Shown: positions 1 through 5,242 of the stretch, piece by piece
Numbering within the stretch: the stretch's first letter is position 1
Layout of the letters: each line of letters opens with the position of its first letter
Source of the DNA: Candidatus Rhabdochlamydia sp.
GTDB lineage: Bacteria; Chlamydiota; Chlamydiia; Chlamydiales; Rhabdochlamydiaceae
Length of the DNA stretch: 6,053 nt
Direction: 5' to 3'
Assembly: GCA_030043815.1 (NCBI GenBank)
Contig: JASHWX010000101.1
Span: 1-6,053 of the forward strand
Made by a program: the position numbers and the translations under genes
The notes under the pieces: model-generated
The model's input: only the letters and a program-made list of their open reading frames with translations
What the model was told of the DNA's origin: nothing
The model's database searches: none

Positions 1-1
1 G

Positions 2-691
2 GCCGCAGGATTCTTGCTTCAAAAGGAAATCCAATTTTTAGGCGGCCTTTTGACCCATCCCAAGCGCCCCTTTTACGCCATCATCGGCGGCGCAAAAATC
101 TCCACGAAAATGGGTGTATTAAAATCCCTTCTCTCGCGGGTCGACGGCATCTTCATCGGCGGCGGCATGGCCTATACATTTTTTAAAGCCCAAGGGATCG
201 CGATCGGCGATTCTATTCACGAAGACGATCAAATCCCCGTTGCTTTGGAATTTCTTAAGACAGCTTCTCACTGTTATTTTCCCGCAGATTTAGTCATCGC
301 AGACGCCTTTAGCGATGAGGCGAATCGACAAATCATTCTTTCAAAAACTGGCATCCCCAACGGATGGCAAGGCATGGATATCGGCCCTCAAACAGTACTC
401 GCATGGAGTCAAATCCTTCAAAACGCCGGCACCGTATTTTGGAACGGCCCCCTCGGCGTGTTTGAGTTCCCCCACTTTGCAAAAGGCACCGAAAAAATCG
501 CACAAGTTCTCGCCTCACTCAAAAATGCGACCACTGTTGTAGGCGGAGGAGACTCCGTTGCGGCCATCAACCGGCTCGGGATCGGTGAGAAATTCAGCCA
601 TGTATCGACTGGAGGAGGCGCATCGTTGGAATATTTAGAATTTGGGCATCTGCCAGGAATCGACGCTATAGATAATAAAGTTTTTAGATAA
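2..691 (+). CDS. pgk: Phosphoglycerate kinase, C-terminal part (5' end outside window)
   Basis: Phosphoglycerate kinase transfers phosphate from 1,3-bisphosphoglycerate to ADP in cytosolic glycolysis, making ATP. The frame is open from base 2 (AAGFLLQKEI...), so the gene starts upstream; the TTG at 14 is an internal codon, not a start. About 229 residues remain of a family length near 390-400, covering the end of the N-terminal domain and the nucleotide-binding C-terminal domain. Visible PGK signatures, numbered from the first complete codon: GGAK (29-32), IGGGMAYTF (52-60), NGPLGVFE (148-155, nucleotide contact), GGGDS (181-185, whose Asp contacts the metal-nucleotide) and STGGGASLE (202-210), ending in the usual LPGI-type tail. 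Nothing suggests decay. The stop is TAA at 689-691. No terminator hairpin is visible after it, so some read-through into the transporter gene is possible despite the new promoter there. Confidence 0.97.
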   Translation, partial: AAGFLLQKEIQFLGGLLTHPKRPFYAIIGGAKISTKMGVLKSLLSRVDGIFIGGGMAYTFFKAQGIAIGDSIHEDDQIPVALEFLKTASHCYFPADLVIADAFSDEANRQIILSKTGIPNGWQGMDIGPQTVLAWSQILQNAGTVFWNGPLGVFEFPHFAKGTEKIAQVLASLKNATTVVGGGDSVAAINRLGIGEKFSHVSTGGGASLEYLEFGHLPGIDAIDNKVFR

Positions 692-704
692 CACTAAATC
701 GCCA

Positions 705-732
705 TTGTCAAATAAGATAAAACCGCTATAAT
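705..732 (+). promoter_or_regulatory. Sigma-70-type promoter of the NTT transporter gene
   Basis: The -35 box TTGTCA (705-710, 5/6 to consensus) and a perfect -10 box TATAAT (727-732) are separated by 16 bp, in the 66-bp gap between pgk and the transporter. The predicted transcription start is near 739, giving a leader of about 19 nt before the ATG at 758. It is the best promoter match in the window. Inferred from sequence only. Confidence 0.7.
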
Positions 733-744
733 AAGTGCATCTTT

Positions 745-750
745 GAGAGA
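745..750 (+). promoter_or_regulatory. Ribosome-binding site deciding the NTT start
   Basis: The purine-rich GAGAGA lies 7 nt before ATG 758. It would fall inside the coding region if the upstream TTG (743) were used, so it favours the ATG. The match to the anti-Shine-Dalgarno sequence is moderate. Confidence 0.5.
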
Positions 751-757
751 TAAGAAT

Positions 758-2323
758 ATGTCTTCAACGACGGGTTTTGGTAGACTTCGGTCCTATTTAT
801 GGCCAATACACCGTCATGAGCTCAAAAAGTTCGTCCCTTTGCTCCTCATTTTCTTTCTCGTCGGCTTCAATTACAGCCTTTTACGCGCAATCAAAGATGC
901 GCTCGTCGTCACTGCTCCTTCATCTGGCGCGGAAGCTCTGCCCTTCTTGAAAGTCTGGGCGATCGTTCCCGCAGCCCTTCTCTTTACATTCATCTTCACG
1001 CGCGTTTCCAATCGTCTGAGCCGGGAAAAAATCTTTTACGCGATGATGAGCATCTTCATCGCTTTCTTTTTGCTCTTCATGTTCATCCTCTATCCACTCC
1101 AAGACGGCCTGCACCCGCACAGCCTATGCGATCGCATCCAGCAAATGCTTCCCCAAGGATTTCAAGGATTTATTGCAATGTTCCGCAACTGGACATTTAC
1201 GCTGTTTTACATCATGTCCGAAATGTGGAGCACTATCATCATGACCGTGCTCTCTTGGGGATTTGCCAATGAAGTGACCTCTGTCAATGACGCCAAACGC
1301 TATTACGGCCTTTTGGGGATCAGCATCAATCTGTCCGGGATCTTTGCCGGCGCTGTGGCGACATCGATGTCTCAAAATGCCTTTCACTCAAGCCTCCCCT
1401 TTGGAGCTAATGCCTGGGACCAAACCATTTTCATGCTGTGCTCTGTGATCGTGCTTGCAGGCGCGGCGTGCATGATTTTATTCCGCTATATCCATACGCA
1501 AGGGCACGGCTACAATTCCCAGACTTACCGCTCGCAGGACGACTCAAAAGAAGTCAAAATGGGCCTGCGCAAAAATTTTGCTTACCTTGCCAAATCCAAA
1601 TACTTGATCAGCATCGCCGTCATCGTTGTCATGTACAATATCGCCATCAACCTCGTCGAGGTCGTTTGGAAAGATCAAGTCAAACAGCTCTATCCCAATC
1701 CGGCCGAATTCAACGCTTACATGGGCCAAGTATTGACCTGGATCGGCGTTGTCGCCACAGTCACCAGCATCTTCATCTCAGGGACTGTGATCCGCAAATT
1801 CAGCTGGACAGCAAGCGCCATCATTTCCCCATTGATCCTCTTGACGACAGGCATCGCATTCTTCTTCTTCTTTTTCTTCAAAGATTCAAGCTTTGCTTCC
1901 TTTGCTACACTCTTCGGTACGACTCCGCTTGCTCTTTGCTGCTTCTTTGGCTCGCTGCAAAACTGCCTGGCTCGCGCTTCTAAATACACGCTGTTTGACG
2001 CCACGAAAGAGCTCGCATTCATCCCGTTGAGCAAAGAATGCAAGCTCAAAGGCAAGGCCGCCATCGACGGCGTCGGGTCCCGCATCGGCAAATCCGGCGG
2101 CTCGATCATCCACCAAAGCTTGCTCATGTGCTTCGGCACCGTCGCTCTCAGTACACCCTATGTCGCCTTCTTACTGCTGTTTGTGATCGCTGCGTGGATG
2201 TTCGCCGTCCGCTCGCTCGGCAAACGCTTCAACGGCCTCGTCTCCCAGCAACAAACACTCAAAGATCCCGACGAAGAACAGCCGATCCTCCAGCCCGCTC
2301 TCAACCCCGAATTAAAATCCTGA
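758..2323 (+). CDS. NTT/Tlc-family nucleotide transporter (ATP/ADP translocase type)
   Basis: This inner-membrane carrier of the non-mitochondrial ATP/ADP translocase family exchanges or imports nucleotides, typically host ATP in chlamydiae and rickettsiae. It has 521 residues, about 12 hydrophobic segments and a hydrophilic tail from about residue 490, all normal for the family. Family motifs in order: LRSYLWPIH (10-18), NYSLLRAIKDALVVTAP (38-54), FRNWTF (142-147), SWGFANEVT (166-174), INLVEVVWK (297-305), SKYTLFDATKE (408-418) and KLKGKAAID (429-437). The charged positions known to matter in plant NTT1 (two Lys, two Glu) appear matched by K46, E172, E301 and a Lys in the KLKGK stretch; that mapping is from memory. 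The first block reads RAIKDALVV rather than the RDTKDTLIV of chlamydial Npt1, so the substrate is not certain to be ATP/ADP. I chose ATG 758 because GAGAGA (745-750) sits 7 nt upstream; a TTG at 743 would lie only about 4 nt from the predicted transcript start. Confidence 0.93.
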   Translation: MSSTTGFGRLRSYLWPIHRHELKKFVPLLLIFFLVGFNYSLLRAIKDALVVTAPSSGAEALPFLKVWAIVPAALLFTFIFTRVSNRLSREKIFYAMMSIFIAFFLLFMFILYPLQDGLHPHSLCDRIQQMLPQGFQGFIAMFRNWTFTLFYIMSEMWSTIIMTVLSWGFANEVTSVNDAKRYYGLLGISINLSGIFAGAVATSMSQNAFHSSLPFGANAWDQTIFMLCSVIVLAGAACMILFRYIHTQGHGYNSQTYRSQDDSKEVKMGLRKNFAYLAKSKYLISIAVIVVMYNIAINLVEVVWKDQVKQLYPNPAEFNAYMGQVLTWIGVVATVTSIFISGTVIRKFSWTASAIISPLILLTTGIAFFFFFFFKDSSFASFATLFGTTPLALCCFFGSLQNCLARASKYTLFDATKELAFIPLSKECKLKGKAAIDGVGSRIGKSGGSIIHQSLLMCFGTVALSTPYVAFLLLFVIAAWMFAVRSLGKRFNGLVSQQQTLKDPDEEQPILQPALNPELKS

Positions 2324-2327
2324 ATAA

Positions 2328-2382
2328 TAAACACCGAGGACACCGAGAGAAAGATGTTTATTTTCGGTGCTCTCGGTGTTTA
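2328..2382. terminator. Imperfect palindrome, probable two-way terminator between convergent genes
   Basis: The left arm (2328-2346) and right arm (2364-2382) pair as 11 perfect bp (TAAACACCGAG with CTCGGTGTTTA), then one G-U wobble and one A-C mismatch, then 6 bp (CACCGA with TCGGTG), around a loop of about 17 nt. It starts 5 bases after the NTT stop, and the TAA stop of the convergent membrane-protein gene (2380-2382) is part of the right arm. T-rich flanks follow on both strands, though neither is a long pure T tract. Each arm holds two near-copies of a 9-nt unit (CACCGAGGA, CACCGAGAG), which resembles the caccgag-type intergenic palindromes seen scattered in other bacterial genomes, so it may be a dispersed repeat doing terminator duty. 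Confidence 0.7.
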
Positions 2383-2856
2383 AATGATTTTCAAAACAAA
2401 TCCTTGATAAACCCACTCGGCGATGGCAAATCCTGCCATTGAAAGAATAAAGCCTAGAAGCACGCTCAAATAAATCCATTGACGGCTTGCCCCCAAAAGA
2501 AGACCCATTCCAATGCAAGAGGAGAAAAAAAGAACATCGACCGCGATTGAAAACGCTGTCGGGATATTTAACATCGAGCCCATGCATCCGCAGGGCAATT
2601 TCACACGGAACCAAAAAAAGGCATACCCGCTCCAAAGGGCAAAGACAAGAGCGGAAAACACCCAAAGAGGCCACTTTTTCCTAAACAGCAAGATCGCTGC
2701 CAAAAACACACCTTCAAAGCTGCCAATCCACAAGTCCAATGTCTTGAGATATTCAGAAGGATACAAGAGCTTGGCAAAGGCTGTAATGGCCAAAACGGAA
2801 GCGATGCAAAGCGCAAAGCCTAAGGAAATTTTGAGCTTAATAGAGCTGATGACCAT
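2380..2856 (-). CDS. MauE/DoxX-like small membrane protein with CxC motif
   Basis: A 158-residue integral membrane protein with four predicted helices (roughly 10-31, 43-58, 63-83 and a hydrophobic region from 98 split near 124 and 145) and almost no soluble part. The pattern of a Glu in the second helix (E48) and a short loop PCGCMG (88-93) after the third fits the MauE/DoxX-like redox-associated membrane family, whose members typically carry a C-x-C-F-G loop and are thought to serve thiol transfer or disulfide handling. No thioredoxin-like or cytochrome maturation partner is in the window, so its role here is unknown. It stands alone, convergent with the NTT gene and divergent from dedA. 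The ATG (2854-2856) is the only sensible start; no clear ribosome-binding site precedes it, and a predicted promoter lies so close that the message may have almost no leader. Family call is by pattern and could be wrong in detail. Confidence 0.72.
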   Translation of the reverse strand: MVISSIKLKISLGFALCIASVLAITAFAKLLYPSEYLKTLDLWIGSFEGVFLAAILLFRKKWPLWVFSALVFALWSGYAFFWFRVKLPCGCMGSMLNIPTAFSIAVDVLFFSSCIGMGLLLGASRQWIYLSVLLGFILSMAGFAIAEWVYQGFVLKII

Positions 2857-2864
2857 GGGCTGTT

Positions 2865-2893
2865 TTTATAGTGTAATTTTGGATTGAGATCAA
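2865..2893 (-). promoter_or_regulatory. Predicted promoter of the MauE/DoxX-like gene
   Basis: On the minus strand, TTGATC (plus-strand 2888-2893, 4/6) and TATAAA (2865-2870, 5/6) are 17 bp apart. The expected transcript start falls within a few bases of the ATG at 2856, implying a leaderless or nearly leaderless message, which agrees with the lack of a ribosome-binding site. Confidence 0.4.
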
Positions 2894-2916
2894 GGTCATA
2901 CCTATGCTATAAAGGA
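2884..2916 (+). promoter_or_regulatory. Candidate dedA promoter region and ribosome-binding site
   Basis: AAGGA (2912-2916) lies 5 nt before the ATG at 2922 and is a good ribosome-binding site. Upstream, TTGAGA (2884-2889, 5/6) and TATAAA (2908-2913, 5/6) are 18 bp apart, but using that -10 would start the message after the ribosome-binding site. TATGCT (2903-2908, 4/6) is an alternative -10 with only a poor -35. The ribosome-binding site is the firm part; the promoter assignment is weak. It overlaps the opposing promoter of the MauE/DoxX-like gene. Confidence 0.4.
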
Positions 2917-2921
2917 AAAGT

Positions 2922-3536
2922 ATGGATCACTTAAGAGACTTAATTTCTCTTCATGCTCAAAATGCACATTGGTATATTTTTATCGCGATCATTCTTGCAG
3001 GTTTTAATATCCCTTTAAGTGCAGATGTTTTAATTTTGTTAAGCGCTCTGCTCGCGGCGACCATTGTACCGGAAAATACGTGGCTTTTGTTCTTTACCAT
3101 CTTGATAGGGTGCTATCTTTCAGCCATGTGCGCTTATTGGTTCGGACGTTTGATGGGCAGTACTTTGAGCAAAAATCGCTTCTTCTCGAAGCTACTCAAC
3201 CCGGCAAGGCTCGAGAAAATTAAAAGTTTTTACGAAAAGTATGGTTTTTTCACATTGGTCGTCGGCCGGTTCATTCCCTTCGGAGTGCGCAATTGCATCT
3301 TTATGTCTTCTGGAATGAGCAAGCTTCCCTTCGCAAAATTTATTCTTATGGACGCCGTTGCGTGCACGTTGTGGTGCAGCCTTTACTTTTATCTCTTTTA
3401 TATTGTAGGACAAAACTATGAAACCCTCTGGAGCTATCTCAAGGCATTTAATCTACTGATTTTTGCAGCTTTCAGTGTGACGGTAATTGGGATTATTTGG
3501 TATAAAAGTAGGAAAAAGGCAAGATCGGCAAATTGA
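2922..3536 (+). CDS. DedA-family (VTT domain) membrane protein
   Basis: A 204-residue inner-membrane protein of the DedA/SNARE-associated family. Members are reported to support membrane integrity, and several act as undecaprenyl-phosphate or phospholipid flippases/scramblases. Seen here: an N-terminal re-entrant-type segment with IPLSADVLILLSALLAA (30-46), where D35 sits at the place usually held by an acidic residue; a helix at 53-75; an amphipathic basic stretch (84-106); the core motif GRFIPFGVR (115-123) followed by G131 and F140; then two C-terminal helices (about 143-163, 173-195) and a basic tail. The two arginines of the core motif are 7 residues apart, where the RFxPxxR form I know has 6. 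It is the first gene of a two-gene operon: its TGA (3534-3536) overlaps a possible TTG start of the phosphatidyltransferase gene, which fits a shared role in membrane lipid handling. The substrate cannot be told from sequence. Confidence 0.88.
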   Translation: MDHLRDLISLHAQNAHWYIFIAIILAGFNIPLSADVLILLSALLAATIVPENTWLLFFTILIGCYLSAMCAYWFGRLMGSTLSKNRFFSKLLNPARLEKIKSFYEKYGFFTLVVGRFIPFGVRNCIFMSSGMSKLPFAKFILMDAVACTLWCSLYFYLFYIVGQNYETLWSYLKAFNLLIFAAFSVTVIGIIWYKSRKKARSAN

Positions 3537-3544
3537 CTACGTCC

Positions 3545-4045
3545 ATGCTAAGCATTTCGAATAGTTTATCTTTCTTAAGGGCTCCGCTAGCGTTTTTGTT
3601 TCTAGTGGAAAATACGACATTCCGCATTGTCGCCATCATGCTCGCCATGATCACTGATAGCATTGATGGCTACCTCGCGCGCAAACGGCAATCAGCTTCA
3701 TCGTTCGGAGCCATCTTGGATCCCGCGATGGACAAATTCTTTGTGATTTTTGCCCTGACCGTGCTCTATTTAGAAGGGCGTTTGCAAGTCTGGCAAGGGT
3801 GCGCGATGATCTCGCGCGACTTTTTCCTCTTAGTCTTTGGAATCTATTTAAGTCTTACAGGATTATGGGAAAGCTATAAATTCACTTCGATCCGATGGGG
3901 CAAAGTCACGACGGCCCTGCAGTTTCTCGTTTTAATCGGGCTCACGCTGGGCATTACTTTTCCCAATTATTTCTACGGAGTGTTCGTCCTCTTCGGTCTT
4001 TTGGCCTTCATCGAGCTATGGCAGATCAAGAAGGTCATGCCCTAG
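3545..4045 (+). CDS. CDP-alcohol phosphatidyltransferase (PgsA-like)
   Basis: A membrane enzyme that replaces the CMP of CDP-diacylglycerol with an alcohol; by size and single-domain form the likeliest product is phosphatidylglycerophosphate, but the alcohol is not proven by sequence. The full family signature D-x2-D-G-x2-A-R-x8-G-x3-D-x3-D is intact: D38, D41, G42, A45, R46, G55, D59 and D63 of the 166-residue form. These Asp residues bind metal and the last is the catalytic base in solved family members. The N-terminus SISNSLSFLRAPLA (3-16) matches the family's usual opening (N-x-L-T-x-x-R), and about five more hydrophobic helices follow. Start: ATG 3545 puts this opening right at the N-terminus, so I prefer it; TTG 3533 would add four residues and overlap the dedA stop (TTGA), allowing coupled translation. 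Neither has a strong ribosome-binding site. Length is slightly short for PgsA (about 180) but typical of chlamydial copies. Confidence 0.88.
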   Translation: MLSISNSLSFLRAPLAFLFLVENTTFRIVAIMLAMITDSIDGYLARKRQSASSFGAILDPAMDKFFVIFALTVLYLEGRLQVWQGCAMISRDFFLLVFGIYLSLTGLWESYKFTSIRWGKVTTALQFLVLIGLTLGITFPNYFYGVFVLFGLLAFIELWQIKKVMP

Positions 4046-4065
4046 TGGTCCTTATACCCCACTTG

Positions 4066-5145
4066 TCAGACATTTAATAATTTGCCGGGTATGGCTACCA
4101 TCGGGTTGGGCATTTCCGCTCCTGCTTTCACGATCTCTTCATAGACCAACATCAAAATCTCTTGCTTCACATGCAGATAGCGTTCATGGCGTGTCTGCAG
4201 GGTGTAGACATCAATGTAAAGATCGAGCGAAAAGTCGTTAAATCCATTAAAAAAGACAAGGACGGGAAGGTGATTGTCGATATCTGGATGCGATGAGATC
4301 GCAAGGCGGATATTCTCGACAAGGGTATGGATTTTTGAAAAATCTTCGTAGCGCACACCGATTTTCTCTTCGATGTGGCGGTGGGTCATGCGCGAAATAT
4401 TGATCACCTGAGCATTGGAAAAGATCGCATTCGGCAGATAGACGGGCCTCTTAGACTTGTCGCGTATCGTTGTCAAGTACCAGCCGATTTCTTCAACATG
4501 CCCCTCGAGGTTCTGCTCGGGAAGATAGACTTGGTCTCCAATCATGAAAGGGCGGTTGATATAGAGCATGAGGCCGCTGCAAAAGTTGGCTATGACGTCT
4601 TTGCCTGCAAAACCAATGGCCGCCGCACCGATTCCCCCAAACGCAATCAACGGAGTCACATTCAGCCCCCATACCTGAAGGACAATCATCAAAGAAACGA
4701 TCGCAATCACAGCAGAGGATATCTTTCCAATCACATGGATCGCTCCGGCATCCATCTTTTGAGCGCGCTTGTCCTTTTGTAAAAAATCGCGTTGAATCAC
4801 CGCCTTCCAGCGAAGCAAGGTCCAGGCGCTGCACAAAACAAACCCTGTACTTCTGAAGGCGTTAAGGTAGTTTTCAAAAAATGAAAATCCAAAGCGCTTT
4901 CCCAGCACTTGCAAGACTAAAATCGCTCCCATGACCCAAAGCGAAATTTGAAAAGGGAGAAACAAGATGTAGTCAATTTTTTCCTTCCAGTCGGGGAAAG
5001 TGGAAAGAGAACGGTGGCGTACGTGCTTGACAATGCGCTTAAATAAAAAATTAACGGCTACAAGCGCCAAGACGCCGACGAGGATTTCAACAAACCACAA
5101 TCGATCAGGCGTCGGAAGAACAGTAATGGGAGCATCCATGTGCAT
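4066..5145 (-). CDS. MscS-family mechanosensitive channel, YnaI/YbdG-like
   Basis: A 359-residue channel protein of the inner membrane that opens under membrane tension to release solutes during osmotic downshock. About five transmembrane segments (near 17-36, 60-81, 97-117, 138-159, and the pore helix 163-195) are more than the three of E. coli MscS and match the YnaI/YbdG subgroup. The pore and beta-domain signature is clear: FGGIGAAAIGFAGKDVIANF (169-188), then the IN-RPFMIGDQV block (196-206), EGHVEEIGW (214-222), a VYLPNAIFSN block and NISRMTHR, followed by the alpha/beta vestibule domain. It is convergent with the phosphatidyltransferase gene, only 20 bp apart, and divergent from sppA. 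Start: two ATGs are in frame, 5145 and 5139; the weak GAG ribosome-binding site (about 5148-5150) is 8 nt from the second but only 2-3 nt from the first, so the protein may begin two residues later. Most chlamydiae face osmotic change between host cell and outside, which fits keeping such a valve (inference). Confidence 0.93.
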   Translation of the reverse strand: MHMDAPITVLPTPDRLWFVEILVGVLALVAVNFLFKRIVKHVRHRSLSTFPDWKEKIDYILFLPFQISLWVMGAILVLQVLGKRFGFSFFENYLNAFRSTGFVLCSAWTLLRWKAVIQRDFLQKDKRAQKMDAGAIHVIGKISSAVIAIVSLMIVLQVWGLNVTPLIAFGGIGAAAIGFAGKDVIANFCSGLMLYINRPFMIGDQVYLPEQNLEGHVEEIGWYLTTIRDKSKRPVYLPNAIFSNAQVINISRMTHRHIEEKIGVRYEDFSKIHTLVENIRLAISSHPDIDNHLPVLVFFNGFNDFSLDLYIDVYTLQTRHERYLHVKQEILMLVYEEIVKAGAEMPNPMVAIPGKLLNV

Positions 5146-5164
5146 TTCTCATGTGTTTTATTTA

Positions 5165-5194
5165 AGAATACCCTCAACTTATGCAAATTTTCAA
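5165..5194 (-). promoter_or_regulatory. Predicted promoter of the mscS-like gene
   Basis: On the minus strand, TTGAAA (plus-strand 5189-5194, 5/6) and TATTCT (5165-5170, 4/6) are 18 bp apart; the expected start near 5158 gives a leader of about 13 nt. The spacer and half of the -35 box lie inside the left arm of the large inverted repeat, so a protein bound there would block this promoter. Confidence 0.4.
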
Positions 5195-5237
5195 GCCAAG
5201 AAATCCTCAATTGTTTTAAAATTTGCATAAATTGAGG
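5172..5237. repeat. Inverted repeat with 20-bp arms between mscS-like gene and sppA
   Basis: The left arm (5172-5191, CCTCAACTTATGCAAATTTT) and right arm (5218-5237) are reverse complements at 19 of 20 positions, with a 26-nt spacer. The single mismatch would be a G-U wobble if transcribed leftward. A third partial copy, CCTCAATT (5205-5212), in the spacer can pair perfectly with AATTGAGG (5230-5237). The right arm carries the GAGG ribosome-binding site of sppA; the left arm covers the predicted mscS promoter spacer. There is no T tract and it sits upstream of both genes, so it is not a terminator. It could be an operator for a dimeric regulator or an RNA hairpin masking sppA translation. Confidence 0.8.
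5232..5237 (+). promoter_or_regulatory. sppA ribosome-binding site inside a hairpin arm
   Basis: TTGAGG ends 5 nt before the ATG at 5243 and is a good Shine-Dalgarno match. It fixes the sppA start. It is also the outer end of the right inverted-repeat arm, so it would be base-paired in any transcript that includes 5172-5237. Confidence 0.65.
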
Positions 5238-5242
5238 TGCTC

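Noticed and set aside
14..16. TTG at 14 as the start of pgk
   Set aside because: The frame is open upstream and the residues before it (AAGF) continue the PGK sequence, so the gene is simply cut by the window edge.
1438..1983. Plus-strand 181-codon frame inside the NTT gene
   Set aside because: Out-of-frame shadow rich in Arg/His/Leu; the NTT frame carries all the family motifs.
1717..2139. Minus-strand 140-codon frame opposite the NTT gene
   Set aside because: Antisense shadow with a run of lysines mirroring the Phe codons; no promoter or ribosome-binding site noted.
2513..2887. Plus-strand open frame of 124 codons across the MauE/DoxX-like gene
   Set aside because: Antisense to a gene with coherent membrane helices and a family motif; its own product is basic low-sense sequence without recognisable features.
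4043..4064. Short inverted repeat AGTGG...CCACT at the junction of the phosphatidyltransferase and mscS-like genes, considered as a shared terminator
   Set aside because: Only 5 bp of stem with a 10-nt loop and no T tract; too weak to call.
5137..5155. Direct repeat CATGTG (5137-5142 and 5150-5155) around the mscS-like start
   Set aside because: Six-base repeat, partly coding, expected by chance.
5217..5222. TAAAAT as a -10 box for sppA
   Set aside because: Matches 5/6 but no acceptable -35 box lies 16-18 bp upstream.
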